A DNA stretch of 64,000 nucleotides from the NCBI GenBank assembly GCA_964587855.1, contig CAZPLT010000001.1, forward strand, positions 62,001 through 126,000, read 5' to 3'. Numbering within the stretch: position 1 is the first letter of the stretch; every line of letters begins with the position of its first letter. Below the pieces are notes generated by a model. It ran no database searches. It worked only from the letters and a program-made list of their open reading frames with translations, and had not been told where the DNA came from. Positions 43,024 through 51,580 of this stretch are shown here, one piece after another. The position numbers and the translations under genes are program-made. Origin of the DNA: WRCA01 sp964587855. GTDB lineage: Bacteria > Pseudomonadota > Alphaproteobacteria > Rs-D84.

Positions 43024-44292
43024 ATGCACGTTAATGAATTAAAGGCAAAGTCGCCCCAGCAATTATTAAAAATGGCCGAAGAAATGGGGATTGAAAATCC
43101 ATCACAATTGAACGTCCAGCAACTTCGTTTTGCGGTTTTGCGTGTTATTTCTATGGATAAAAAAACAACATTGGTTGGCGATGGTGTTTTAGAACGTATG
43201 CAGGATGGATTCGGTTTTTTGCGCGCGCCGGAATCAAATTATTTGGCTGGACCAGATGATTTGTATGTTTCTCCTAATTTAATTAAGAAATATGGATTAA
43301 AAACTGGTGACTATGTCGAGGGTAAAATAGATGCCCCACAAAACGAATCCGAACGTTATTTTGCATTGGAAACAATTGAAAAAGTAAATGGCGAAGCACC
43401 AGAAAAATTGAAACATCGTGTTTCTTTTGATGATATGACACCATTATATCCAGATAAAATGTTAAAAATGGAAACAGAAAACGATAAGGACAAGGGTCGT
43501 TCACTTTCTGCGCGTGTTATTGACTTGATTTCCCCAACGGGCAAGGGACAACGTTCTTTGATTGTTGCGCCTCCACGCACTGGTAAAACGGTTATGCTGC
43601 AAAATATAGCAAACAGTATTTCAACAAACTATCCGGATGTCAGCTTGATTGTTCTTTTGATTGATGAAAGACCAGAAGAAGTTACAGATATGAAACGCAG
43701 CGTTAAGGGAGAGGTTATTTCCAGTACTTTTGATGAGCCAGCCGCGCGCCATATTCAGGTTGCAGAAATGGTTATTGAAAAAGCAAAAAGATTGGTAGAA
43801 GGCGGCAAAGATGTCGTTATCTTGTTGGATTCAATCACCAGACTTGGTCGCGCTTATAATACGGTTGTGCCATCCAGTGGTAAGGTTTTAACTGGTGGTG
43901 TTGATGCGTATGCTTTGCAACGTCCAAAAAGATTCTTTGGTGCGGCCCGAAATATAGAAGAGGGCGGCAGTCTGACAATTATTGCGACGGCATTGGTTGA
44001 TACCGGCAGTAAAATGGACGAAGTTATTTTTGAAGAGTTCAAAGGAACCGGTAACAGCGAAATTATTTTGGATCGCAAATTATCCGATAAACGTGTTTAT
44101 CCTGCAATTGATATTACTCGTAGCGGTACGCGCAAGGAAGATTTGTTGGTTGAAAAAGATATCCTATCCAAAATGTATGTTTTACGCAGAATTATCAATC
44201 CAATGGGAACTTTGGAAGCAATGGAATTTTTATTAGATAAATTACGCACTACAAAAACTAATGCGGATTTTTTCGGTGCAATGAATACATAA
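43024..44292 (+). CDS. rho: Transcription termination factor Rho
   Basis: 422 residues: N-terminal Rho-N helices (VNELKAKSPQQLLKMAEEMG), the RNA-binding cold-shock-like domain (GVLERMQDGFGFLRAPESNYL, DDLYVSPNLIKKYGLKTGDYV), Walker A APPRTGKT, Walker B VVILLDS and the Q/R-loop region SGKVLTGGVDA. It is an RNA-driven hexameric translocase that ends transcription. ATG 43024 follows AAGAGG. Confidence 0.97.
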   Translation: MHVNELKAKSPQQLLKMAEEMGIENPSQLNVQQLRFAVLRVISMDKKTTLVGDGVLERMQDGFGFLRAPESNYLAGPDDLYVSPNLIKKYGLKTGDYVEGKIDAPQNESERYFALETIEKVNGEAPEKLKHRVSFDDMTPLYPDKMLKMETENDKDKGRSLSARVIDLISPTGKGQRSLIVAPPRTGKTVMLQNIANSISTNYPDVSLIVLLIDERPEEVTDMKRSVKGEVISSTFDEPAARHIQVAEMVIEKAKRLVEGGKDVVILLDSITRLGRAYNTVVPSSGKVLTGGVDAYALQRPKRFFGAARNIEEGGSLTIIATALVDTGSKMDEVIFEEFKGTGNSEIILDRKLSDKRVYPAIDITRSGTRKEDLLVEKDILSKMYVLRRIINPMGTLEAMEFLLDKLRTTKTNADFFGAMNT

Positions 44293-44314
44293 AAGAGTTA
44301 AAACAAAACATAAT

Positions 44315-44338
44315 AACGCCGCATTTGCGGCGTTTTTT
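44315..44338 (+). terminator. Rho-independent terminator of rho
   Basis: AACGCCGC-ATTT-GCGGCGTT then T-run. Confidence 0.88.
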
Positions 44339-44355
44339 AATACGAAAGGTAAAAT

Positions 44356-44586
44356 ATGAAAAAAACAATAATTATTTGGGGATTGGCGGGGGTAATAACA
44401 ATTTCGGCGTATTTTTTTGGAAAAACACTCGGGAATAAAGAGTGCCAAATAGAAACCGCCAAACAAATAAATATAAAACAAGATGAAATTATAAAAATAA
44501 GGGAGAAAATAAATGCGGAAACTTTTAATACTGGGGTGTCTGATATTCGTCAGCGGTTGCGCGAAAAATGGACCATCCACAATTAA
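44356..44586 (+). CDS. Inner-membrane spanin-like protein (Rz-type)
   Basis: 76 residues: a short N-terminus, one membrane helix (TIIIWGLAGVITISAYFFG) and a charged coiled-coil tail (ECQIETAKQINIKQDEIIKIREKINAE...) ending SDIRQRLREKW. The N-in helix plus periplasmic coiled coil, and a lipoprotein gene overlapping its 3' end in another frame, is the layout of phage Rz/Rz1 spanins. GAAAGG precedes the ATG. No other phage genes surround it. Confidence 0.72.
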   Translation: MKKTIIIWGLAGVITISAYFFGKTLGNKECQIETAKQINIKQDEIIKIREKINAETFNTGVSDIRQRLREKWTIHN

Positions 44587-44698
44587 CACAATTAAAATAT
44601 GTGAACCAATTTATGGGCGTGATTCAGATTGGAATGTAATCAGTGATGATTTTGCGCGAAATATTTATCGGCATAACAGATTATGCCAAGAGCAATAG
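44513..44698 (+). CDS. Outer-membrane spanin-like lipoprotein (Rz1-type)
   Basis: 61 residues: lipoprotein signal LILGCLIFVSGC, then a short mature part with PIYGRDSDW and DDFARNIYRHNRLC. It overlaps the preceding gene by 74 bp in a different frame, with its own AGGGAG. Alphaproteobacterial phages carry similar short lipoproteins with a conserved ARQI-x2-HN type segment (from memory). Probably the o-spanin partner; the orphan location suggests a domesticated or relic lysis pair. Confidence 0.72.
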   Translation: MRKLLILGCLIFVSGCAKNGPSTINTIKICEPIYGRDSDWNVISDDFARNIYRHNRLCQEQ

Positions 44699-44700
44699 TA

Positions 44701-45762
44701 TTATTCTGATGCGGCTTCTGCCTGGGATATAACTGCTTCACCAGCAGTTTTTAAATTAGTTAAATATGTTTTATAACTGGTGCAATCCCTGGAAATTTCG
44801 GATTTATAAGAATCGCGCAGGTTTGAAACCATATAAAAACACCCTTTCAAATGTTGAACACAGTAATTATGGCCGATCAAGAATGCGTTTTGTCCACGCA
44901 GGCTATCATCGGTTTCATCCGGCCAGTCTATATCCAGCGCATCGTTTAAAGATGCCATATCATTTGTGCCAGTATGTTCATAGAAAGTATCCTGCCATAG
45001 GTCTTCTAGTTCGGCATCTGTAATACTGGTACTGGATGAACCGCCATTTTTTATAACAATTATTTGTTGTAAAATATTTTCTACTTCGGGACGCAGGGTA
45101 TTGTCTATGTTAGCTAACTCATCACTGCAAAAACAACGATTATAAGCAGCGTTTTTTCGTTCACAATATCCATCCATACAAGATCTGTAATCAGCCAAAC
45201 ATTGTGATGTGCTTACCGAAGTATCAGAAACAGTGGTTATTGTTGTGTCAGAAGAGCGAGTTGAAGTATCCCCGCGTGAAGATCGTGCAGATACGGTTCT
45301 GTTTTGGATTCCCCTGGCAGATGAAGAATGTGTTGTGGCGCTTTTTGCGGTTGAACCGCTTCGCGCAACCACTCTCTTGGTGCCCGATGAAGAATATGTT
45401 GAACCGCTTCGCGCGACTACCCTTCTGGTGCCAGATGAAGTAGAAGAATTGGTCCTGGATGTGGTACCGCTGCGTGCTAATTTTGCCCCAGACGTATTGC
45501 CAGAACCCGTGGCCGCACGCGCAAAAGCAGAAGATGTGTCAGGTGTATATTCAGTATTGCTGGAATATAAAGAAGTCTGCATTTTTTCATTCATAAATGG
45601 TCGCATTGTATTATAAGTTGCAGGATTTATGTAATTTGATGCGGTTGCTGATTCGGCATTATTAAAACAAGTAAAAGAAAGTGTAAACAAAATGGCAAAA
45701 GTCATCATGCGTGCAAAAAAAGCATGTTTATAGTTTGCTATTTTGTTTCTTTCAGGGCTCAT
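44701..45762 (-). CDS. Exported Ser/Thr-rich protein with C-terminal Cys domain
   Basis: 353 residues from ATG 45762. Signal peptide around AFFARMMTFAILFTLSFTCFNNAESA, a Ser/Thr/Arg-rich stretch (about 75-200) with a 16-residue tandem repeat (RRVVARSGSTYSSSGT and KRVVARSGSTAKSATT), then a Cys domain with CLADYRSCMDGYCERKNAAY followed by RCFCSDEL. I do not recognise it. Upstream in-frame ATG 45795 lies inside the glycosyltransferase gene, whose stop is two bases before ATG 45762, so the two are probably coupled. Confidence 0.82.
   Translation of the reverse strand: MSPERNKIANYKHAFFARMMTFAILFTLSFTCFNNAESATASNYINPATYNTMRPFMNEKMQTSLYSSNTEYTPDTSSAFARAATGSGNTSGAKLARSGTTSRTNSSTSSGTRRVVARSGSTYSSSGTKRVVARSGSTAKSATTHSSSARGIQNRTVSARSSRGDTSTRSSDTTITTVSDTSVSTSQCLADYRSCMDGYCERKNAAYNRCFCSDELANIDNTLRPEVENILQQIIVIKNGGSSSTSITDAELEDLWQDTFYEHTGTNDMASLNDALDIDWPDETDDSLRGQNAFLIGHNYCVQHLKGCFYMVSNLRDSYKSEISRDCTSYKTYLTNLKTAGEAVISQAEAASE
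45350..45447. repeat. Two tandem 48-bp units in the Ser/Thr-rich gene
   Basis: The words TTGAACCGCTTCGCGC recur at 45351 and 45399, giving a 48-bp (16-codon) period matched in the protein. Confidence 0.7.
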
Positions 45763-45764
45763 TT

Positions 45765-46583
45765 TTATTTTCCAATCCAATATTTTCTGATCCATTTGGT
45801 CGGACGAACGTGTCGTAAACCAAATTTTGCGGTATATCCGTTCATGGCTTCTTCATTAATTGGTCTTCCGTGGAAAATAACAACTTTTGCACCAACTGGT
45901 AATTTAGGTGTAATAAACCAATTAAATGGGAATTTTAAAAGACAGCAATATTTGAATGATCGTACCCAAGATTTACACATTGGGCATTCTTCGCCGTTCC
46001 AAAAGCTGAAAATGCCTTTTTTATGCATTTCACGGGACATATAAGCCTGCTCGTGACGCACTTCGTGACGAATTTGTTCAAAATTTTTCTCGAAATAATC
46101 CAAAATATCTTGATGTTTACCAATTTCAAATCTAAATACGGATGAATTTCCAACAGAATTATCGTTTGCTCTGTCCCTAGAGATAATAAATTTACCAGGT
46201 TGACGGAATAAATCATCAATATTATCTATGATTACAACGTCCAAGTCCAAGAAAAGACCAATTCCTTTTAAATTTCCCAGTTTTTCAGATAATAATCCCA
46301 GTTTTTTCCATCCACGTTCAGGCAGTCCATTACGTAATTTTACAGGTGGTAATGAAAATGTTTCGATACCCTTGTCTAAGCCTTTGGGATCTTCGGTAAA
46401 ACAAACAAACCGATGGGGCAGGGTCAGGTTTTTTTCAACCATACGATACAGGCGATTTACATATTCTTTGCTGAATTTTTCACTGCCATCTTCGCGTCGC
46501 CACCACATACAAACTACATTTAATTCTTGTTTATTGGCGGATTTTACGGGTTTAACGGTTTTTTTTGTCGTTATTTTTGGCAT
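45765..46583 (-). CDS. Glycosyltransferase-like protein
   Basis: 272 residues with a Lys/Thr-rich N-terminus and a GT-A-like core: NVVCMWWRREDG, HRFVCFTEDPKGL, GWKKLGLLSEKLGNLKG and the metal-type DLDVVIID motif (FLDLDVVI), then EQAYMSREMHKKG and KVVIFHGRP. The acceptor and sugar are unknown; LPS or surface glycan work is plausible. It has a good AAGGA box and precedes the Ser/Thr-rich exported gene by two bases. Confidence 0.8.
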   Translation of the reverse strand: MPKITTKKTVKPVKSANKQELNVVCMWWRREDGSEKFSKEYVNRLYRMVEKNLTLPHRFVCFTEDPKGLDKGIETFSLPPVKLRNGLPERGWKKLGLLSEKLGNLKGIGLFLDLDVVIIDNIDDLFRQPGKFIISRDRANDNSVGNSSVFRFEIGKHQDILDYFEKNFEQIRHEVRHEQAYMSREMHKKGIFSFWNGEECPMCKSWVRSFKYCCLLKFPFNWFITPKLPVGAKVVIFHGRPINEEAMNGYTAKFGLRHVRPTKWIRKYWIGK

Positions 46584-46707
46584 TTATCGTCCTTCCTTTG
46601 ATTTAGATTATAGAACATTATATTTATTTATTGCAATCAAGAATTTTTATTATAACATTATTAATGTTATGAAAAATCGTTCGATTTTTTTATCTGTTTT
46701 CTTTCAC

Positions 46708-46725
46708 CACGCCTGCGCGGGCGTG
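46708..46725. repeat. GC-rich palindrome
   Basis: CACGCC-TGCGCG-GGCGTG in an AT-rich intergenic stretch, no T-run. REP-like, similar in style to 18974-18993 and 19345-19362. Confidence 0.5.
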
Positions 46726-46760
46726 AATTTATAGCTATTTATACTCAGAACAAACAATAC

Positions 46761-46790
46761 TTGCCGAGTTCGGCAAAATATTGCTAATAT
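46761..46790 (+). promoter_or_regulatory. Promoter with palindromic operator before hisS
   Basis: TTGCCG at 46761-46766, 18 bp, TAATAT at 46785-46790. The -35 is inside the perfect palindrome TTGCCGA-GT-TCGGCAA (46761-46776), which could bind a dimeric regulator. Confidence 0.5.
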
Positions 46791-46818
46791 AAAAAAAGTA
46801 AAAAATAGGGAAAAGAAA

Positions 46819-48111
46819 ATGGATCTTAAACCAACAAAACCTTTATCTGGATTTATAGAATTGCTGCCGGTTCAACAGCGGTGCTTTGATGAATGCGCCA
46901 ATAGAATGCAGCAAGTCTTGAAAACCGCCGGATTTGCACGGTTAGACTTGCCGGCCATAGAACGTGCCGAGGTTTTAACCGATAAAGATAATTGGGACGA
47001 AATTGAAACTCAAATGTTTATGTTTCAAAAGGGCGATACAAAAATGGGGCTGCGGTATGATGGTACTGTCGGGCTGGCTCGTTATGTATCTGGTCACCTG
47101 AATGATTTGGTTTTTCCTTTTCGTGCGTATCAATTTGCCAGAAATTATCGTGGTGAACGTCCGCAAAAAGGGCGTTATCGCGAATTTTATCAAATGGATT
47201 TAGATGTTTTGGGTATAAACGAGCTGTCATTAAATTATGATGCTGAAATTGTTGCTGTTTTGGCACGAGCCTATGAATCTTGTCGTGAATTTATTGGTGG
47301 GACTAATATTCGTGTTGGTTCACGCCCATTTTGGAATGCTTTTTTTGAATTATTGGGTTTGTCCAAAGAACAATCCAGGGCAGCGTTTGTTTTAATAGAT
47401 AAAAAAGACAAATTGGATGATTTTCAGGGCGCTTTGGCAGAAGAAATCGGGGATAAATCAATTGAAATTATAAAAGTATTTTCAGACGGTTATCAATCAT
47501 TCTTGAAAAAGAGTGTAAAGTTAGATTCTGCTATTTCTGAAATGGATAAATTCATGAAACAATTGGCAATAATGGGTATAAAAAATGCCAAAATTGATTT
47601 GGGAATTATGCGTGGTCATGCATATTATACCGGTTTAGTGTTCGAGTTCTTTTTGGATGATTTTCCGTCTTTGGGCGCTATCGGTGGTGGTGGCAGATAC
47701 GAAGATTTAGCCGGAAAATTCAGTAAAACCAAGATAATCGGTGTTGGTGCAGCAGTTGGTTTTTCTAGAATAATGATCGCTTTATTAGAAGATAATAAAA
47801 TAAAACTGAATAAATTTGAATCTCCAGTAATGGTTTCTGTTTTGGTGATGGGTGAAAATACCGTTCCGTTCGCAATGTCTGTTCTGTCTGAACTGCGTGG
47901 GGCTAATATCGTCTCGATTCCGTATCTGGACGCCGATAAAAAGTTCAAAAATCAAATAGAGTTTGCTGATAAAATAAAAAGCAAATTCAGTATAATAGTA
48001 GGAGAAGATGAAGTTAAATCTAATACTGTTACAGTCAAAGATATGGTTACTGGTAAACAGCAAAATTTACCATTATCTGATGCAATTAATATGTTAAAGA
48101 AAGTAAAATGA
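46819..48111 (+). CDS. hisS: Histidyl-tRNA synthetase
   Basis: 430 residues of class II. Motif 2 in FARNYRGERPQKGRYREFYQMDLDVLG; the HisRS-specific GLVFEFF and GGGGRYEDL plus motif 3 IGVGAAVGFSRIMIAL. C-terminal anticodon-binding domain (PVMVSVLVMGENTVPFAMSVLSELR). GGGAAAAG precedes the ATG. It overlaps prfA by four bases. Confidence 0.95.
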   Translation: MDLKPTKPLSGFIELLPVQQRCFDECANRMQQVLKTAGFARLDLPAIERAEVLTDKDNWDEIETQMFMFQKGDTKMGLRYDGTVGLARYVSGHLNDLVFPFRAYQFARNYRGERPQKGRYREFYQMDLDVLGINELSLNYDAEIVAVLARAYESCREFIGGTNIRVGSRPFWNAFFELLGLSKEQSRAAFVLIDKKDKLDDFQGALAEEIGDKSIEIIKVFSDGYQSFLKKSVKLDSAISEMDKFMKQLAIMGIKNAKIDLGIMRGHAYYTGLVFEFFLDDFPSLGAIGGGGRYEDLAGKFSKTKIIGVGAAVGFSRIMIALLEDNKIKLNKFESPVMVSVLVMGENTVPFAMSVLSELRGANIVSIPYLDADKKFKNQIEFADKIKSKFSIIVGEDEVKSNTVTVKDMVTGKQQNLPLSDAINMLKKVK

Positions 48112-49184
48112 TAGAAAATAAGCTAAAAGATATTCAAAAACGTTCAACCGAGATAGAAACATTGATGAACTCTGGTAATATATCAGGGGCGGAGCTGTCT
48201 AAACTGTCAAAAGAGTATTCTCGGCTATCGGAAATTATCCCGATAGTTTCCGAATATTTCAAAATCCAGGCCGGAATTCAGGATGCAAATGATATGTTGC
48301 GTGAGCCCGAATTAAAATCAATGGCCGAAGAACAATTATCTGAATTCAAAAAGTTATTTGAAGAAGTTGAACAAAGACTTCAAATAGCTTTGCTGCCAAA
48401 AGACGATGCGGATGATCATAGTGTTATTATGGAAATTCGTGCCGGGGTTGGGGGTGAAGAATCTGCTTTGTTTGCTTTTGATTTGTTTCAACAATATAAA
48501 TCTTACTCGCTTCGGTATGGGTGGAAAATTGAAATCATAGAAGAAAATGCAACTAGTTTGCGTGGGTATAAAGAAATTGTTTTTAAAATTGATGGCCATG
48601 GGGCGTATTCTCGCCTTAAATTTGAATCTGGGATTCATCGTGTTCAACGTGTTCCGGAAACCGAGGCATCTGGACGTATTCATACCAGTGCAGTATCTGT
48701 CGCGGTAATGCCCGAAGCCGAAGAAATAGACGTCGTTATAGAAGAAAAAGATTTAAGAATAGATACTTATCGTTCCCAAGGGGCAGGTGGTCAACACGTT
48801 AACAAAACAGATTCCGCTGTCCGCATAACGCACTTGCCAACCGGCATTGTAGTCAGCAGCCAAAATGAACGTTCACAGATTCAAAATCGTGCTTTTTGTA
48901 TGGATGTGTTGCGTTCAAAACTTTACGAAAAACAAAGAATTGAACAAGAAACTTCAAGTAATGCATCAAGAAAATCTATGGTGGGTTCTGGGGATCGCAG
49001 CGAAAAGATTCGTACGTATAATTTCCCAGAACAAAGGGTCACGGACCACAGAATAAAACTGACATTATATAAATTGGATGATATTTTGGCTGGTGGGGAA
49101 GGTTTAGACGAAATGATAGATGCCGTAATCGCGGCAAATCATTTGGAACAATTGGCAAATATGGGCGAAGACGTTAGTAAATAA
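48108..49184 (+). CDS. prfA: Peptide chain release factor 1
   Basis: 358 residues. GGQ in SQGAGGQHVNKTDSAVRITH; the codon-recognition PxT motif appears as VPETEASGRIHTS, which marks RF1 (UAA/UAG). Starts with ATGA overlapping the hisS stop. The usual follower prmC is not present; a convergent exported-protein gene follows instead. Confidence 0.96.
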   Translation: MIENKLKDIQKRSTEIETLMNSGNISGAELSKLSKEYSRLSEIIPIVSEYFKIQAGIQDANDMLREPELKSMAEEQLSEFKKLFEEVEQRLQIALLPKDDADDHSVIMEIRAGVGGEESALFAFDLFQQYKSYSLRYGWKIEIIEENATSLRGYKEIVFKIDGHGAYSRLKFESGIHRVQRVPETEASGRIHTSAVSVAVMPEAEEIDVVIEEKDLRIDTYRSQGAGGQHVNKTDSAVRITHLPTGIVVSSQNERSQIQNRAFCMDVLRSKLYEKQRIEQETSSNASRKSMVGSGDRSEKIRTYNFPEQRVTDHRIKLTLYKLDDILAGGEGLDEMIDAVIAANHLEQLANMGEDVSK

Positions 49185-49190
49185 TAGAAA

Positions 49191-49997
49191 TTACTTACAT
49201 AATATGTTTTTCATTTCTTCTACAGGGAAACGTTCCTGGACCCAGCTGTCAGTATCGTACCCTTTCCAACCATTAGCTGATCCACCACTTGGGTTTTTTA
49301 CCATAGTATTAACTATATTTCTATTTGTATCCCGTATCTTTGTATTATAAAACATTATTTCATCTATGATTCTGGAAAGATATTCATCAATTCTGAAACT
49401 TTCAGGTTGTTTGTTGCCTTGGCAAAATTCTTGATAGGTAAGGCATTTGCTGCCTGTATTTATTCTGTATGGATCGTCAAACCCACGTGTAGCATATGCA
49501 AATCCCAGCGCAAAACACCAATAAGAATAGTTAAGAAAATCACAAGTTATATCCAGTCTTGTATTTGATGGAGCCTTTTTAGCTGCGCTAATTTCCCCGC
49601 TAAGGGTTGAGTCATGATCAAAAAATGCAACATATTTATTATATTTATTTGTGCAATCTTCTTTATTTCCAACAACCGAATCTTTGAGAAAGCTTATATA
49701 TTCTGTTTTGGTTTGAATAGGTTGGTCCAAAGTATCGTATTTTTTTGAATAATAACTTGTAGATGATGAATCTGAATCGTTAATACGTGGGGACGATCCC
49801 CTGGTGCTAGAAGAAGACGTAGTTGGATTTGTTCGTGGCATGACCAGCGAACGGACAAATGTAGGCATGTCTGAGTAAAGATCTGAATATGCCGAAGAAA
49901 GCAATGATTCTTCAGGTGTTCGAGAATTTTGCCTTTGTGAAGAAAAAGCTACAATCGGAATAAATAGTAAAGCAGTTAAAGTATAAAGTTTTCGCAA
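49191..49997 (-). CDS. Exported Ser-rich protein, unknown
   Basis: 268 residues with signal peptide (LYTLTALLFIPIVAFS), a Ser/Thr-rich linker (about 55-85) and a C-terminal domain with five Cys (DCTNKYN, TCDFLNYSYWCFALGFA, KCLTYQEFC). GGGGGAG-type purine tract precedes the ATG. Organisation (signal, Ser linker, Cys domain) is like 44701-45762. Confidence 0.82.
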   Translation of the reverse strand: MRKLYTLTALLFIPIVAFSSQRQNSRTPEESLLSSAYSDLYSDMPTFVRSLVMPRTNPTTSSSSTRGSSPRINDSDSSSTSYYSKKYDTLDQPIQTKTEYISFLKDSVVGNKEDCTNKYNKYVAFFDHDSTLSGEISAAKKAPSNTRLDITCDFLNYSYWCFALGFAYATRGFDDPYRINTGSKCLTYQEFCQGNKQPESFRIDEYLSRIIDEIMFYNTKIRDTNRNIVNTMVKNPSGGSANGWKGYDTDSWVQERFPVEEMKNILCK

Positions 49998-50068
49998 AAT
50001 CTCCCCCCTTGTATTTATTCTATATCACTATATTTTAACAGAAAAATACGATTTTTAAAAGGTTATTT

Positions 50069-50144
50069 TGGTGATCCCAGCAGGAATCGAACCTGCATCT
50101 AATTCTTAGGAGGAACTTGTTCTATCCAATTGAACTATGGGATC
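50069..50144 (-). tRNA. tRNA-Arg, anticodon CCT, CCA encoded
   Basis: Minus strand: acceptor GATCCCA / TGGGATC, D-arm GTTC...GAAC, anticodon stem AGTTC/GAATT around CTCCTAA, T-arm GCAGG-TTCGATT-CCTGC, then A and CCA. Reads AGG. Confidence 0.94.
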
Positions 50145-50255
50145 AGTGGATATTATTTTAATCCTTAGTTAATATGATTGCAAGCCGAGTATTTTAATCC
50201 TATATTATTTTTATAAAAAATGATATTATAATGGGCAAAGAATAAGGAGGGAATA

Positions 50256-50405
50256 ATGCCACTTATCAAAGGTTGCACACGCAAAACTATTTCTGAAAAT
50301 ATTCGTACAGAAATCAAGGCAGGGAAACCACAAAAACAGGCCGTTGCGATTGCCTTATCAATTGCCGACAAAAATGCATATAAATGTGCAACAAGAAAAA
50401 AATAA
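50256..50405 (+). CDS. Small phage-type protein (49 residues)
   Basis: MPLIKGCTRKTISENIRTEI then KAGKPQKQAVAIALSIA. A very similar short protein is common in phage and prophage genomes (from memory), with no known function. AAGGAGG lies before the ATG and TATAAT at 50227-50232. Confidence 0.72.
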   Translation: MPLIKGCTRKTISENIRTEIKAGKPQKQAVAIALSIADKNAYKCATRKK

Positions 50406-50412
50406 AAAATTA

Positions 50413-50441
50413 TTGCACATATGTTTTATGCAATGTATGGT
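50413..50441 (+). promoter_or_regulatory. Promoter of aroK, start at the ATG
   Basis: TTGCAC at 50413-50418, 17 bp, TATGGT at 50436-50441; predicted start coincides with ATG 50449. No Shine-Dalgarno. Confidence 0.6.
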
Positions 50442-50448
50442 ATAAAGT

Positions 50449-51003
50449 ATGTATAATTATTTAGATATAAATTTAGATAAACCAATAGTAATGGTTGGTT
50501 TAATGGGTGCTGGGAAAACGTCTGTTGGGCGAATGTTAGCACGTCGACTGGATATTCCTTTTGTTGATTCTGATAAAGAGATTGAGGCCGCTGCCGGCTG
50601 CAGTGTGGTTGATATTTTCTCTTTATATGGTGAAGCAGAATTTCGCCGTGTAGAAGAACGGGTTTTCAAACGTTTGTTAAATTCTCCGCCATATTTAAAA
50701 GTTATTTCAACGGGCGAGGGGGCATTTATTACTCCGACTGTTCGTGAATTAGCGCACAAAAAAGCGATAACAGTATGGCTAAAAGCGGATGTAGATTTAT
50801 TGGTAAAACGTACGACTTTTCGTGATACCAGACCACAATTATTAAATGCGGATCCCAAGAGAATTCTTTCTACTTTGATTGCGGAAAGATATAAAATTTA
50901 TGCCCAGGCTGATATAATTGTTGAAACAAATGATGAGCATGTTTCAAAAACACTTACCAAAACATTAAATGCTATAAAAAAATATCAAAAGGATAAAAAA
51001 TGA
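50449..51003 (+). CDS. aroK: Shikimate kinase
   Basis: 184 residues. P-loop GLMGAGKTSVGRMLA (about 17-31), substrate-binding DSDKEIE and FRRVEE, Walker-B-like STGEGAF and lid TTFRDTRPQLL. It phosphorylates shikimate in the aromatic pathway. In many Alphaproteobacteria aroK precedes aroB; here mscL follows with an ATGA overlap. Confidence 0.94.
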   Translation: MYNYLDINLDKPIVMVGLMGAGKTSVGRMLARRLDIPFVDSDKEIEAAAGCSVVDIFSLYGEAEFRRVEERVFKRLLNSPPYLKVISTGEGAFITPTVRELAHKKAITVWLKADVDLLVKRTTFRDTRPQLLNADPKRILSTLIAERYKIYAQADIIVETNDEHVSKTLTKTLNAIKKYQKDKK

Positions 51004-51515
51004 TGGGAAATTTTTTTGCCGAATTTCGAGAATTTGCTGAACGTGGCAATGCGATAGATATGGCTGTCGGTGTTATTGCCGGCGCGGCAATGAATGGCGT
51101 TGTAAATTCTTTGGTCAAAGATGTTATTATGCCACCAATCGGTTTAATGTTAGGTGATATGGATATGTCGGCAATCTCTATAACTTTATCTGGTAATACC
51201 AGAATAGGAATAGGGCTGTTTATGAATTCTATAATTGGTTTTATCTTAACCATGTTAGGTGTTTTTCTGTTTGTCAGATTTTTAAATAAAATGCAGATTA
51301 AAAAAGCATCTGATAAACGTTCTTGTCCATTTTGTTTTTCCAGTATTTCTACGAAAGCTATTAAATGTCCTTATTGTTGCTCGGTTGTAGAGCCTATTAA
51401 AGGGGCTTTGGTTAAAAATAATAGATTAGACAAACTGATTGGTGGGATTGGCGAAATAGACCCAATAAAAAGTCTTAAAAAAGTCAAAAAACATATAAAA
51501 AAGATAGTAAAATAA
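51000..51515 (+). CDS. mscL: Large-conductance mechanosensitive channel MscL with C-terminal zinc ribbon
   Basis: 171 residues. Standard MscL: FREFAERGNAIDMAVGVIAGAAMNGVVNSLV (helix 1), periplasmic loop, helix 2 (IIGFILTMLGVFLFVRFLNKM). After the channel comes a CPFC-x(10)-CPYC zinc-ribbon-like element (about residues 103-120) and a Lys-rich tail. The channel releases solutes on sudden turgor rise. Two adjacent ATGs (51000, 51003); the first gives the overlap with aroK. Confidence 0.94.
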   Translation: MMGNFFAEFREFAERGNAIDMAVGVIAGAAMNGVVNSLVKDVIMPPIGLMLGDMDMSAISITLSGNTRIGIGLFMNSIIGFILTMLGVFLFVRFLNKMQIKKASDKRSCPFCFSSISTKAIKCPYCCSVVEPIKGALVKNNRLDKLIGGIGEIDPIKSLKKVKKHIKKIVK

Positions 51516-51542
51516 TTACTGAATTTTTTAGCTATTTTTACT

Positions 51543-51571
51543 TTGACACTTGTTTTATCTGATAGTATGAT
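51543..51571 (+). promoter_or_regulatory. Promoter of the M23 peptidase gene
   Basis: Consensus TTGACA at 51543-51548, 17 bp, TATGAT at 51566-51571; predicted start about three bases before ATG 51581. No Shine-Dalgarno. Confidence 0.72.
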
Positions 51572-51580
51572 AATTTCACT

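Noticed and set aside
46669..46734. 21-codon frame with tandem His codons upstream of hisS, possible His attenuator
   Set aside because: Only two His codons, no ribosome binding site, and the hisS promoter lies downstream of it, so it would not be in the hisS transcript.
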